Positions 1 to 9,099 of a stretch of 54,840 nucleotides of DNA are shown here, piece after piece; position 1 is the first letter of the stretch, and each line of letters begins with the position of its first letter. The stretch covers positions 1 through 54,840 of the forward strand of contig QZKW01000067.1 of assembly GCA_003599885.1 (NCBI GenBank). The letters are read 5' to 3'. The notes beneath the pieces are model-generated. The model was given only the letters and a program-made list of their open reading frames with translations. It was not told the origin of the DNA and ran no database searches. The DNA comes from Desulfobacteraceae bacterium (lineage in GTDB: Bacteria; Desulfobacterota; Desulfobacteria; Desulfobacterales; Desulfosalsimonadaceae). The position numbers and the translations under genes are program-made.

Positions 1-1710
1 CTGGCGGGTCATGTCCCGCCCCAGCATGGGATTTTCATTATCCACCCCCATCAGGGACAGCAGTGTCGTCGGCAAATCGATCTGACTCACCAGCCGCGAA
101 TCCCGTTTGTGCGAAATGCCGTCTCCCACAATCACCCCCGGGATACGGAAATGGCTGACAGGCACGAGATCCGCCCCGGTAACTCGGGAGTCATGATCCG
201 CCACCACCAGAAACACCGTGTCTTTCCAGTACGGCGCCTTTTCGGCCTGCTCGAAAAACCGGCCGATGGCGTAATCGGCGTACTTGGCAGCATTATTGCG
301 CGTCTGCATGGGCTCCTCAAAAAGTTCAATCCGGCCTTCCGGAAAATCAAACGGGTCATGGTTGGTGGAGGAAAACACCAGGGTGAAAAACGGCTGGCCC
401 TGGCTGTGATGCTTTAATAATTCCTGGTGCGTCCGGTTTAACAGGTCTTCGTCCGATACCCCCCATGAAGCGACAAACTCCGGATTTTCATAATCCTTCT
501 GTTCAATAACCTGGTGAAATCCATTGCCCAGAAAAAAACTTCTCATATTGTCAAAATGACTCTCGCCGCCATAAATGAACTCGCAGAAATACCCCTTACG
601 GCGCAGCGAATCCGCCAGCGTAAAAAAATCATGCTGGGACTTGCCGAGCTTGACCACGGACAGGGCCGGAGTCGGCGTAAACCCGCTGATAATGGCTTCA
701 ATGCCACGGACCGACCGGGTGCCGGTGGCATACAGCCGCTCAAACAACCAGCCTTTTTTGGCCAGGGCATCCAGATTCGGAGTCAGCGGCAGCCCGCCCA
801 GAGTGCCGACATATCGGGCGCCCAGGCTCTCTTCGAGAATAATCACCAGATTCTTTGGTTTGCCTCGGTACGTTGCCGGTTGATGGTGCAGTGTGGGAAA
901 ATCCGGATTGGTAAACGCGGATTCCGGGAGCCCGGTTTCCTTCCGGATGCTGCGGATAATGTCCTCTTTTGCCATGTGGCCGTATATTTTTGAAGAATCC
1001 GCCTCATCATTCATTTGATTGATGCCATGGACCACGGCATAAAATGAATTCAGGGGCAGGGAATTCACCAGCGCGTCATCGGCGAATGCCACCATCGCGG
1101 GATTCAAGGGACGGTGCCCCAGGGATGACCGTGCGCCCAAAAATCCCGGCGCCAGAATCAAGAGCGCCATCGCCATTCGCCAGCCCCGGCCCGGATACGT
1201 AATCCCCTGAAAGGCATTGCCGAATAATCGCCAGCCGGCCCAAAAAGACACGCAAAGGCCAGCCAGACAAATGACAATCTCCGTTCGATGCCCCCGGGAG
1301 AGCATGGAAACGACTTCTTTGGGATAGCTTAAAAATTCCACAAACAGGCGGTTGGGCCGGAATCCGTATTCAATGATGAATGGAGGGGTGGCCAGTTCCA
1401 TAAACACGAGCAGCATCAGGGCAAACGAAAGCCACGCCTGAGCCGCTTTGTTCCAAACCCGGCCGACCAAGCCGGGGCCGGAAAGAAGGATCGAGAACAG
1501 GGCAATGACGCCAATCATCATGATAATGGTGGCCACATCCACCCGGAGCCCCTGAAGCAGGACCGGAACCCAGCCGTTCGCGGCTGAAACCCGGTCGAAT
1601 TGCCACAGGCTGAGTCCCAGACGGCTCAAGAACAATACAAGGACAGCCGTTCCCATAAACAGCAGAAAAGGATAAAACGGGCCGGTGTTTTTTTTCACAT
1701 GAAAAAGCAT
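1..1710 (-). CDS. Membrane sulfatase / LtaS-type phosphotransferase, C-terminus cut by window edge
   Basis: An open minus-strand frame starts at the ATG at 1710 and stays open to base 1, so about 570 residues are present and the C-terminus is missing. The first ~200 residues are hydrophobic with several membrane segments. The sulfatase/alkaline-phosphatase-fold domain follows: NLVIILEESLG (metal-binding Glu), TGTRSVRGIEA (candidate nucleophile Thr), ADHDSR (metal-binding Asp/His) and the typical late motif SQIDLPTTLLSLMG. This family (LtaS/EptA/OpgB-like) transfers phospho-alcohol groups from lipids to envelope glycans on the outer face of the inner membrane. The substrate cannot be told from sequence. 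A second member of the same superfamily lies at 6789-8846. Confidence 0.88.
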   Translation of the reverse strand, partial: MLFHVKKNTGPFYPFLLFMGTAVLVLFLSRLGLSLWQFDRVSAANGWVPVLLQGLRVDVATIIMMIGVIALFSILLSGPGLVGRVWNKAAQAWLSFALMLLVFMELATPPFIIEYGFRPNRLFVEFLSYPKEVVSMLSRGHRTEIVICLAGLCVSFWAGWRLFGNAFQGITYPGRGWRMAMALLILAPGFLGARSSLGHRPLNPAMVAFADDALVNSLPLNSFYAVVHGINQMNDEADSSKIYGHMAKEDIIRSIRKETGLPESAFTNPDFPTLHHQPATYRGKPKNLVIILEESLGARYVGTLGGLPLTPNLDALAKKGWLFERLYATGTRSVRGIEAIISGFTPTPALSVVKLGKSQHDFFTLADSLRRKGYFCEFIYGGESHFDNMRSFFLGNGFHQVIEQKDYENPEFVASWGVSDEDLLNRTHQELLKHHSQGQPFFTLVFSSTNHDPFDFPEGRIELFEEPMQTRNNAAKYADYAIGRFFEQAEKAPYWKDTVFLVVADHDSRVTGADLVPVSHFRIPGVIVGDGISHKRDSRLVSQIDLPTTLLSLMGVDNENPMLGRDMTRQ

Positions 1711-1873
1711 ATATAATTCTATTATATTGTAAATATTGATAATTTGATCAACTTTCAAGGTTGGCCGATTTTTAAATATACCGCTCCAAAATTACGGAAA
1801 CATGATTGAAACATTACGATTTGGTAATGTTGGCCGGAAGGCTGGAACAACGAGGAAAAAATAAAGGGATGAA

Positions 1874-3256
1874 TCAGAGGGGCAGCGACACCGAAAACGT
1901 GCTGCCTTCGTTTAATTTGCTTGTGACCCGGATATCACCGCCAAAGGCGTTGGCGATGGCTTTGACCAGACAGAGACCGAGCCCGGTGCCCGGCTGGGTA
2001 CGGCTGTTGTCGCACCGGTAAAACCGGTCGAATATCTTCGGCAGGTCCGTTTCTGAAATGCCCATACCCGTATCCGTGAATCCGATATGGACCTGCCCGT
2101 TTTTTTTATACGCTGAAACCGTCACTTTGCCGCCCGGGTCCGTATATTTAATAGCGTTTTCCAGAAGGTTGGTGACCATCCGCTGGAGCCTGCCCTTATC
2201 GCTCCGGACCGCCAGTTCATCCGGCAACCGGGTCAGGAGCTGGATACCTTTTTCATCCGCCACCGGCTGGAACAGGTCGCAGGCGTCCGTGAGCAGCTTT
2301 TTTAAATCCAGGGCTTCCTTCTCAAACCGCCCCACCCCGGCTTCGGTTTCCGTAATATCCAGCATGGTATTGATCAGATGAATCAGGTTGTCGCATTCCT
2401 CAATGGTGCTGGCCGCCATTTTTTCATAATCGGCAATGGAGGATTTCCCCATCAGGGTCATTTCGGCGATACCCCTGATCCGGGTGAGCGGACTCCGGAG
2501 GTCATGGGCCACATTGTCCGTTACTTCACTCATGCCTTTAAACAGAGCCTGAATCCGGTCCAGCATGGCATTAAACGTGTTCGCCAGGCGGCTGACTTCA
2601 AGCAGCCGCTTTTTCACCTGAACGCGCTTATCATAAGCGCCTTTCGTGATATCCATGGCGGTGAGGGTCACTTCTTCCACCCCCTTCAATCCCTGCCGCG
2701 CCAGGAGCCACCCGATGACCGCGGACACAAGAAACAGCGGAAGAATCAATAACAGCAACAACCTCCTGAAAATTTTAAGATATTTCTCGTTTTCCTCAAG
2801 GGATATCCCCACCTGCAATATCATTTCAGGGCTGATCTTACCATATATGGTTCGTACCTTAAACTTGTAATCCGGCAACTCCAGGGTCGATAAAACAGGC
2901 TTTACCTCATGACGCAAACTTTCAAAGATGTTTTCAGAAGGATCCACATGATTCCAGAAAGGTTTGCCTTCCATCGCAATGAGCCGGCCATCCGGGGAAA
3001 ATAAACGAAAAAAGATATCTTCTTCTTCGGATTGGACTTCCACTGTCATATATTTTTTAACACGTTCAAGACCGCCCTCATCCATGATCGTTACGAATTC
3101 TTCAATTTCCTCGACCAGCTCACTATCCGATGCCTTCAGCGTAATCACTGAAATTTTATAATAAAAAATGGAAAGCGCCAGCATGGAACATGCCGTAAAA
3201 ACCACAGCGTACCAGGCGGTCATCCGGAAAGCAAGGGTGCCGGTCACATCACGCAT
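1874..3256 (-). CDS. Sensor histidine kinase with HAMP domain (CusS/heavy-metal type)
   Basis: About 460 residues: TM1 near the N-terminus, a ~140-residue periplasmic sensor region, TM2 followed by HAMP, then HisKA with H-box VAHDLRSPLTRIRG (His about residue 251), N-box TNLLENAIKYTDPGG, DTGMGI and GTGLGLCLVKAI boxes. It autophosphorylates and should pass phosphate to the OmpR regulator encoded just upstream. The ATG at 3256 overlaps the regulator stop (ATGCGTGA), typical translational coupling, so it is preferred; a longer start at 3310 is possible. The architecture resembles metal or envelope-stress sensors, but the signal is unknown. Confidence 0.9.
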   Translation of the reverse strand: MRDVTGTLAFRMTAWYAVVFTACSMLALSIFYYKISVITLKASDSELVEEIEEFVTIMDEGGLERVKKYMTVEVQSEEEDIFFRLFSPDGRLIAMEGKPFWNHVDPSENIFESLRHEVKPVLSTLELPDYKFKVRTIYGKISPEMILQVGISLEENEKYLKIFRRLLLLLILPLFLVSAVIGWLLARQGLKGVEEVTLTAMDITKGAYDKRVQVKKRLLEVSRLANTFNAMLDRIQALFKGMSEVTDNVAHDLRSPLTRIRGIAEMTLMGKSSIADYEKMAASTIEECDNLIHLINTMLDITETEAGVGRFEKEALDLKKLLTDACDLFQPVADEKGIQLLTRLPDELAVRSDKGRLQRMVTNLLENAIKYTDPGGKVTVSAYKKNGQVHIGFTDTGMGISETDLPKIFDRFYRCDNSRTQPGTGLGLCLVKAIANAFGGDIRVTSKLNEGSTFSVSLPL

Positions 3257-3926
3257 CCGATTTAAGTACATATCCCACGCCCCGAATGGTGTGAATAAGT
3301 TTGGGTTCAAAATCCCGGTCCACCTTGTCCCTCAGGCAGCAGATACGGGCTTCCACCACATTGGTCTGGGGATTGAAGTTATAATCCCACACATGTTCCA
3401 TGATCATGGTCTTGGAAACCACCTGACCGGTGTTCCGCATCAGGTATTCCAGAAGGGAAAACTCCAGGGGCTGAATGTCGATTTTCTGCCCGGCCCGCTC
3501 CACCCGGCGGGTTTTCAGGTCCAGGGTCAGATCCGACACCGAAAGCCGTGAAGGACTGACGACACCGTTTGAACGGCGAATCAGGGCCTGGACCCGGGCC
3601 AGGAGTTCGGAAAACGCAAAGGGTTTGGTCAGGTAATCATCACCACCGGTCTGGAGCCCGTGCACCCGGTCATCCACGGTTCGTTTGGCGCTCAGAATCA
3701 GCACGGGCATCCGGAGATTGTGTTTGCGGATTTCGTCAATCACCGAAAGTCCGTCCTTTTTCGGCAGCATGATGTCTATCACAGCCACGTCATAGGGTTC
3801 GGTCAGGGCCATATGCAGACCGTCCTCGCCGTTTTCCACATGATCCACGGCAAAGCCCGCCTCTCGCAACCCCTGGGACACAAACAGGGCGATTTTTGCA
3901 TCGTCTTCAACTAGTAACAGTCTCAT
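3249..3926 (-). CDS. OmpR/PhoB-family response regulator
   Basis: 225 residues. The N-terminal receiver domain shows the acidic pocket LLLVEDD, phospho-acceptor Asp51 in VIDIMLPKKDG, and Lys101 in TKPF. The C-terminal winged helix (Trans_Reg_C) contains LEFSLLEYLMRN, VWDYNFNPQTNVVEA and the terminal HTIRGVGYVLK typical of the family. It is a DNA-binding transcription factor controlled by the kinase whose start overlaps its stop codon. The target genes are not evident; the metallophosphoesterase just upstream on the same strand and the sulfatase downstream are candidates by position only. Confidence 0.95.
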   Translation of the reverse strand: MRLLLVEDDAKIALFVSQGLREAGFAVDHVENGEDGLHMALTEPYDVAVIDIMLPKKDGLSVIDEIRKHNLRMPVLILSAKRTVDDRVHGLQTGGDDYLTKPFAFSELLARVQALIRRSNGVVSPSRLSVSDLTLDLKTRRVERAGQKIDIQPLEFSLLEYLMRNTGQVVSKTMIMEHVWDYNFNPQTNVVEARICCLRDKVDRDFEPKLIHTIRGVGYVLKSDA

Positions 3927-3951
3927 AATATCAGTAAGCCCCTTATTCAGT

Positions 3952-4917
3952 TCAATCCGACAAAAGCGACCTTATAAAACAAGATTTCCCGAACATTCCC
4001 GTATCCGCCGCCCCCGCGCTGAAAAGCACTTCAGGCGCATCCGAATCCTTCGGATGTATGGTTGCGTCAATATCCGTTTGAATCACCAGATCATTGGGAG
4101 TCTCGGCATTTGTTTCGACTTCCGGCACAGCCCCCCCGGTTTGATAGGATTTTACAGAAGCCTTGTCCCCGTTCACATCCACCAGAGTGACGCATATGGG
4201 ACCGCCGCCCCGGACTTCACCGTTGTCAATCTGATATACGCCGTTTTTTGCCATGTGGCTGAGGTTGTGGGTGTGCCCGCAGAAAAATGCATGGGCTCCG
4301 TTATCCCTCAAAATCTGCCAGAACCGGTCACGCCGACCGGGATCGGCATCCAGAGAATCCCCGACATGCTTGTCCAAAGGAAACGCGGGCTCATGGCCGA
4401 AGACAAATTTAAAGGTCCGGGTCGAGGCCCGCAAATCCTGTTCAATCCATTTCAGTTGTTCATCGGCATATCCCCCGGCGGGATTATCCCAGTACTGATT
4501 GGTGATCACAAAATGACAATTGTCCCGGTCAAAGGAAAAAATCGTACCCTGTGGCGAACGCACCGGCCCGTTTTTCGGATAGCAAGGAGCGATAGCCTCT
4601 GTAAACGTATCGTCTCCAGCAGGTGGCGCATCATGATTGCCAAGAGTGAAATAGAGATTTTGTCCGTTCGGCGTTTTTTCCGGGCTCACATCAAAACCGA
4701 ATTTCACAAAATGAGAATAATATTCCTGGGCGTCATAATAAAAATCTCCGGGCAGCAGGATAAGGCCCACTCGCTGGGAATCAAGAAATTTAAGTGCCTT
4801 GTTCAGAGCGTCGGCGCGGACATCGGAGATGACGGCGAATTGCATCGCCTGGGTGGAAGATATCAGGGCAATCGAAAAAAACCAACTGCAAATACAGACC
4901 CGAAACATTCGTTTCAT
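3952..4917 (-). CDS. Secreted metallophosphoesterase
   Basis: About 321 residues from the ATG at 4917 (preceded by GGGAG); a start 33 nt further upstream is also open. The N-terminus MKRMFRVCICSWFFSIALIS is a signal peptide, so the enzyme should act in the periplasm or outside. Calcineurin-like motifs are visible: LLPGDFYYD, TLGNHDAP, FGHEPAFP and CGHTHNLSH. The first motif reads VISDVRAD, so the usual His of the DxH metal motif is replaced by Arg. It resembles purple-acid-phosphatase/3',5'-cAMP-phosphodiesterase relatives; the substrate is unknown. It lies just upstream of the two-component pair on the same strand (25 nt gap). Confidence 0.85.
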   Translation of the reverse strand: MKRMFRVCICSWFFSIALISSTQAMQFAVISDVRADALNKALKFLDSQRVGLILLPGDFYYDAQEYYSHFVKFGFDVSPEKTPNGQNLYFTLGNHDAPPAGDDTFTEAIAPCYPKNGPVRSPQGTIFSFDRDNCHFVITNQYWDNPAGGYADEQLKWIEQDLRASTRTFKFVFGHEPAFPLDKHVGDSLDADPGRRDRFWQILRDNGAHAFFCGHTHNLSHMAKNGVYQIDNGEVRGGGPICVTLVDVNGDKASVKSYQTGGAVPEVETNAETPNDLVIQTDIDATIHPKDSDAPEVLFSAGAADTGMFGKSCFIRSLLSD

Positions 4918-5145
4918 GACGGGATGCTCCCATAACTTAGATTGCCGCACAGGTGGTTTAACAGTGCGGCTAATTATATTGATGGGCGAACCCTATCATA
5001 TGAAAATTACCCGGTCATGACCCTTATATTATCATTTGATAATGTAGCAAAAAATTCCTTTCCATGTGTAACCTTTTGCCGGTTAAATACGACTTTCAAT
5101 GAAAATACGAAAAAAACCGATAATCTTTTTTAACGGGGGTTCGCG

Positions 5146-5787
5146 ATGGGTAGAAAAAGCTTGCAACAGGACAACGTTGTTGATTTCGGCTCGGGATGCG
5201 GGAGAACGAAAAAGACAAAGATTTGTAGCAGACTGATTTTGAGTTCATGCCTGCTCCTTATTTTCGCATTTTTCACCGCTGCGGCGCTTGCGGATGACCA
5301 TGAGGGCAAACACGACAGCCATAAAAAACATGACACTAAACATTGCGACGACAAGCATGATGACAATCCCGATGTATTGCCGGTAACCAATCCGAATTAT
5401 TCAAATGAATGCGGCGCATGCCATTTTGCTTATCCGCCGGGGTTACTGCCTTCCGCATCATGGCGAGAAATCGTTGCGGGCCTGGAAAATCATTTTGGCG
5501 AGGAAGTGGCCATCGATACGGAATCTAAAAATATACTGATCCAATATCTGGAATCAAACGCTGCGGATACTTCCAAAACGGAATTATCCGAAAAAATCAT
5601 GCGGGGCATTGACGGACAAACGCTGCTTCGAATTACAGAACTATCTTATATTATTAAAAAACATCATGATATTGAGCCTTCTGTTTTTAAACGCCCGTCC
5701 ATCGGCTCATTGTCCAACTGTGCGGCTTGCCACAAAGGGGCGGAAACCGGCGACTTTGATGATGATAGGATTGTTATGCCAAAGTAA
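5146..5787 (+). CDS. Dihaem cytochrome c (DHC family)
   Basis: 213 residues. A hydrophobic signal segment (SRLILSSCLLLIFAFFTAAA) is followed by a His/Asp/Lys-rich stretch, then a first haem site CGACH within a motif ending YPPGLLP and WREIVAGLENHFG. A second haem site, CAACH, lies near the C-terminus. This spacing and the LENHFG motif match the small DHC family of periplasmic dihaem c-type cytochromes. The start has a G-rich ribosome-binding region. It begins a three-gene plus-strand group with a membrane protein and a zinc-ribbon protein, so it may accept or donate electrons to the membrane partner. Its own redox partner is unknown. Confidence 0.88.
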   Translation: MGRKSLQQDNVVDFGSGCGRTKKTKICSRLILSSCLLLIFAFFTAAALADDHEGKHDSHKKHDTKHCDDKHDDNPDVLPVTNPNYSNECGACHFAYPPGLLPSASWREIVAGLENHFGEEVAIDTESKNILIQYLESNAADTSKTELSEKIMRGIDGQTLLRITELSYIIKKHHDIEPSVFKRPSIGSLSNCAACHKGAETGDFDDDRIVMPK

Positions 5788-5818
5788 TTGAATTATTATC
5801 AGATTGGGAAAAAACAAC

Positions 5819-6412
5819 ATGAACTTAAAAACCAAGAGATTGACAATCGCCGTTTTCCTACTCTCCTGTATATTGGGATTCGGCTGGCGTTTGGCCGATA
5901 CCGCCGCAGCGGATGATCATAGTGAAAATAAAAAGCATTTCGGTCGCGAAGGTCATGATGAATTCCCGGCTAATAAGGAATGTGATGAAAAGGGTAATGA
6001 AACCGCCGGCCAAATCGCCGCATGGCTTCTCGCAATAGCGAACCTTCCGGTTGCCGTCAGCATATCCACCCGGTGGGCCAACCGCTCCATCCATTTACGC
6101 TCAAAGTGCAAAAATATCCTGACGGATTTGAACCGTTTTCAAAAAAAACACCTTATGGGGTTACACTACTACCTTAACCCGGTGGTTGGGGTTGTCGCTT
6201 TCTGGCACTGGCTGACATCCTGCTGTCGATCCACAGCGCTTCCGGAATGGGGCTTGCTGATACTCATCAGCATGATAACATTAGGGATTATTTTGAAATG
6301 GAAGTTTTGTCCCAAACCGTTTCAAAAAATTGTTTATCAGATACATACTCAACCCTTCATCTTTATCGCAATGATTATGGTGCTGACGATTGGCCACATG
6401 ATTGTTGATTAA
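5819..6412 (+). CDS. Membrane protein with paired His residues, possible b-type cytochrome partner
   Basis: About 197 residues from the ATG at 5819 (GGGAA upstream; a TTG 15 nt earlier is in frame). It has an N-terminal signal-like segment, then a His/Asp-rich loop (DDHSENKKHFGREGHDE) and four further hydrophobic helices. Histidines in or at the helices (HLMGLHYYLNP, AFWHWL, IHTQP, IGHMIVD) are placed as in cytochrome b561/ferric-reductase-like haem b proteins. I cannot name the family. It follows the dihaem cytochrome by 31 nt, and the pair could form a small quinone- or metal-linked electron-transfer unit. That role is inference. Confidence 0.72.
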   Translation: MNLKTKRLTIAVFLLSCILGFGWRLADTAAADDHSENKKHFGREGHDEFPANKECDEKGNETAGQIAAWLLAIANLPVAVSISTRWANRSIHLRSKCKNILTDLNRFQKKHLMGLHYYLNPVVGVVAFWHWLTSCCRSTALPEWGLLILISMITLGIILKWKFCPKPFQKIVYQIHTQPFIFIAMIMVLTIGHMIVD

Positions 6413-6443
6413 CCTTAACCAATAAATGTAACAGGAGTTAACC

Positions 6444-6716
6444 ATGAAATGCCCTTTATGCAATATTGACCTGGTAATGAGCGAGCGGCAGGGAATTGAA
6501 ATCGACTATTGTCCAACATGTCGCGGGGTGTGGCTCGATCGGGGAGAGCTTGACAAAATTATCGAGCGGGCGGCTAAAGAGACGCCCCAACCGCAAGCCA
6601 CACGAACCTTCACTGATCGAAATGAAAAACAACATCATGATGGGCATTACGAAAATGGACACGGCAAAGGCCATTCTTACAAAAAAAGAAGCTTTCTGCT
6701 TGATCTGTTTGATTGA
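6444..6716 (+). CDS. TFIIB-type zinc-ribbon protein
   Basis: 90 residues. The N-terminus carries two Cys pairs, CPLC and CPTCRGVWLDRGELDKI, the signature of the bacterial zf-TFIIB (PF13453) family. The tail is His/Lys-rich (KQHHDGHYENGHGKGH) and ends LLDLFD. Relatives are small cytosolic proteins of unknown role. Third gene of the cytochrome cluster, 31 nt after the membrane protein, with AGGAG upstream. All three proteins carry His-rich stretches, which suggests metal handling, but nothing more definite can be said. Confidence 0.85.
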   Translation: MKCPLCNIDLVMSERQGIEIDYCPTCRGVWLDRGELDKIIERAAKETPQPQATRTFTDRNEKQHHDGHYENGHGKGHSYKKRSFLLDLFD

Positions 6717-6788
6717 AAGGAAAGAAAATCGGTTGCATCACAGCTGCTGATTCCGCCCCTGTTTTGGCGGTTGCTCTCTTAGGCTATT

Positions 6789-8846
6789 TTATTCTTTCGC
6801 TATCTCAGATTTCACGGGAAGGAATGCGCCGCGCATGATGCGCCACCATCCGATGGCATAGTAATCATTGGCCCGTTCGAATATCCGGTCAACATCCGGA
6901 GGCAGGGGTTCCGGCATGTTTGCGGCGCTCCCCGGAACCGTCCCGGCCATATAGCGGCCCTGCTTTTCCACGATGGCATCCGGCGTTATGACGGCAAATT
7001 CAGCGCCGAATGCAGTCGGAGAAGGATCATCTTTCAGCAGGTTCCGGCCCATGGTGTGATAGCTGAACCCCTTCGGGGCCGACAGTTCAATCAGCGTGGG
7101 GGCGATATCGATATGGCTGCCGACGGCGTTTTCCGGAAGCTGCTTACCCTTTAAAACTGCGGGGCCATAAAGGACCAGGGGAACCGAAGAGCGCTCATAC
7201 AATGACGGCTGGCTGTTTAGAAATTTTCGTGAGAAGTGATCGCCGGTCACGGCAAAAACCGGGGCCGTGAGGTTCTTTTCAGTATGATTGATGAATGCGC
7301 CAAGACATTTATCCGAATACCACAGATGACCGAAAATATTTAAGGGAACGCCACTGTCATAGATATCCGCCAGGTCCGGCGGAATCTCTCTGACCGGATA
7401 TCCTTTCGCGAACACATCAATATTATAGGGCGGATGATAGCTCGTCGTCATGACCATGTTGAAACTCGGCTGATCATCGGAAATCGTCTCCTCGATAAAC
7501 TGAAACAACTCCTCGTCATCCACGCCCCACTCATTGGCCTGCACCCAATTCCCCATGTGCGGCGCGCCGTAAATTTCATCAAACCCCTGATTACGGCAGA
7601 AATCTTCAATCCGCTGCCAGGACAAATACCCGCCATAAAAAAACCGTGTCCTGTATCCGAGTTGTTTGAAAATCGGCGCAATGGAAGTGGGATAGGGTTT
7701 CCGTGAAGAGGGTTGATAATTGATCATGGTTTTCATGTCCGGAAGCCCTGCGATGATGGTGTTCAACGCATGGGGGGTGCCGCGGTATACCGGCAGAAAT
7801 CGCTTGACCCAGAGTCCTTTTTCCGCGACGGATTTCAATTGCCCGCATGTCTGCATGGATTTGTATTTTTCGAGCATGGGCCAGGAACTGTACCCTTCCA
7901 TGACAATCAGAAAAATATGCTTCGGCGGAACCGGTTCCGCTCCTTGTGCAATATGCCGCATAAAATCGTCAATATTATTCAATGCTCCGGCATCATTAAA
8001 ATATCGTTGGGCAGCCGAACGGATGTCCCCGTCCGGCAGAAATTTTTTGATGCCTTCTTCGCTTCTGGACGCCTGATAATCTGCAAAATGATACCGGAGG
8101 GCTTCATAGGGATTCAAGACGGTTTTATTCAAAAATAAATCCCGAGTGATGCTCGCGTCTTTTAACTGCACCGGGCGGAGCACGGAAAACCCTCGACCGG
8201 CAGCCACCACAAAAAATAAAATAAAAAAGGTAACCATGGTTTTCATCACAACCGGCAGGCGATTCGCTTTATATGCCCAACCCGGCTCGCGGTTTAAAAA
8301 ATTTTTCAAAAAAAATATTAGTCCCATGATCAGGGCCATGAGAACCGTCAGGCTCTTGATGACTGGCACCTGGCTCCAGGCCGTTCTGAGGATCGCACCG
8401 AAATCATCATATACAAGACCAAATATCCAGGAATTGAACTGGTCATTGTATTCCTTGAAATAAGGGATGGTGGCGCTGCAAAGAAGAAGGGTCAGCACGG
8501 TAAAAAAAATTCCGGTAGCCAGGCGGGCCCGATGAATGATGAGCTCCAGCGGGAAAAAGGCACTGGCAAGGCTGAGCAGAAAAATCGGCAGAATAAAATA
8601 CATGGCAACGCGGCTGTCAAACCGGAAGCCGTTGCCCATCACAGCCAGGATATCGGTCAGTCCGCTGGATGCGTCTTTTTTCGAGATAAAAAGTGTAATC
8701 AGGATGATCCGGAAAAGGCAGAGGGACGCGGTCATAAACAGGAATGACCGCAAATCCTTGAATGCCTGGATGCTGAACCGCGTCCAGGACAGACGGGCAA
8801 TCATTTTTTCCCCCGGCTCAGAAGCTGCAATTTCTTTGTTATTCAT
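6789..8846 (-). CDS. LtaS-like membrane sulfatase/phosphoglycerol transferase
   Basis: 685 residues. About five N-terminal membrane helices (to residue ~225) precede an extracytoplasmic sulfatase-fold domain. Motifs: KHIFLIVMEGYSSWPM (metal-binding Glu), YRGTPHALNTIIAGLP (candidate nucleophile Thr), WGVDDEELF, and AVTGDHFSRKF (metal-binding Asp/His). This layout is that of LtaS/MdoB-type enzymes, which transfer phosphoglycerol or phosphoethanolamine to envelope glycans. Its length and ordering match that family. It stands alone, convergent with the zinc-ribbon gene. The envelope acceptor is unknown; a simple sulfatase activity is less likely given the membrane-helix architecture. Confidence 0.9.
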   Translation of the reverse strand: MNNKEIAASEPGEKMIARLSWTRFSIQAFKDLRSFLFMTASLCLFRIILITLFISKKDASSGLTDILAVMGNGFRFDSRVAMYFILPIFLLSLASAFFPLELIIHRARLATGIFFTVLTLLLCSATIPYFKEYNDQFNSWIFGLVYDDFGAILRTAWSQVPVIKSLTVLMALIMGLIFFLKNFLNREPGWAYKANRLPVVMKTMVTFFILFFVVAAGRGFSVLRPVQLKDASITRDLFLNKTVLNPYEALRYHFADYQASRSEEGIKKFLPDGDIRSAAQRYFNDAGALNNIDDFMRHIAQGAEPVPPKHIFLIVMEGYSSWPMLEKYKSMQTCGQLKSVAEKGLWVKRFLPVYRGTPHALNTIIAGLPDMKTMINYQPSSRKPYPTSIAPIFKQLGYRTRFFYGGYLSWQRIEDFCRNQGFDEIYGAPHMGNWVQANEWGVDDEELFQFIEETISDDQPSFNMVMTTSYHPPYNIDVFAKGYPVREIPPDLADIYDSGVPLNIFGHLWYSDKCLGAFINHTEKNLTAPVFAVTGDHFSRKFLNSQPSLYERSSVPLVLYGPAVLKGKQLPENAVGSHIDIAPTLIELSAPKGFSYHTMGRNLLKDDPSPTAFGAEFAVITPDAIVEKQGRYMAGTVPGSAANMPEPLPPDVDRIFERANDYYAIGWWRIMRGAFLPVKSEIAKE

Positions 8847-9099
8847 AATTGGTTATTATTCGCTTCTCAATATACGATCAGACTGGCGTGATGAAAGGAA
8901 AGATCGACATAATCGGCAGCACTCGAATACTGGCATTTTTCTCATTGTAAGCTTTATTAGCGATTCGGTGTACCTGAAAAAATTTGTTAACCACAAGATA
9001 TAATTTCTTCCCCATCACAATTGTCCTGCGGCTCTCTAAAAATCAAGAAAAAATCCAGTCCATTGTGGGGATAGCCACCGACCATAGACTTAAAAAGGC

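Noticed and set aside
109-993. Plus-strand open frames over the left end
   Set aside because: They are antisense to the sulfatase-family gene, which has clear motifs on the minus strand.
4054-4935. A 293-residue plus-strand open frame
   Set aside because: It lies antisense to the secreted metallophosphoesterase, which shows a signal peptide and family motifs; the antisense translation has no recognisable domain.
6757-6780. Terminator between the zinc-ribbon gene and the second sulfatase
   Set aside because: A five-pair stem (CCGCC/GGCGG) without a T-run is too weak to list as a feature.
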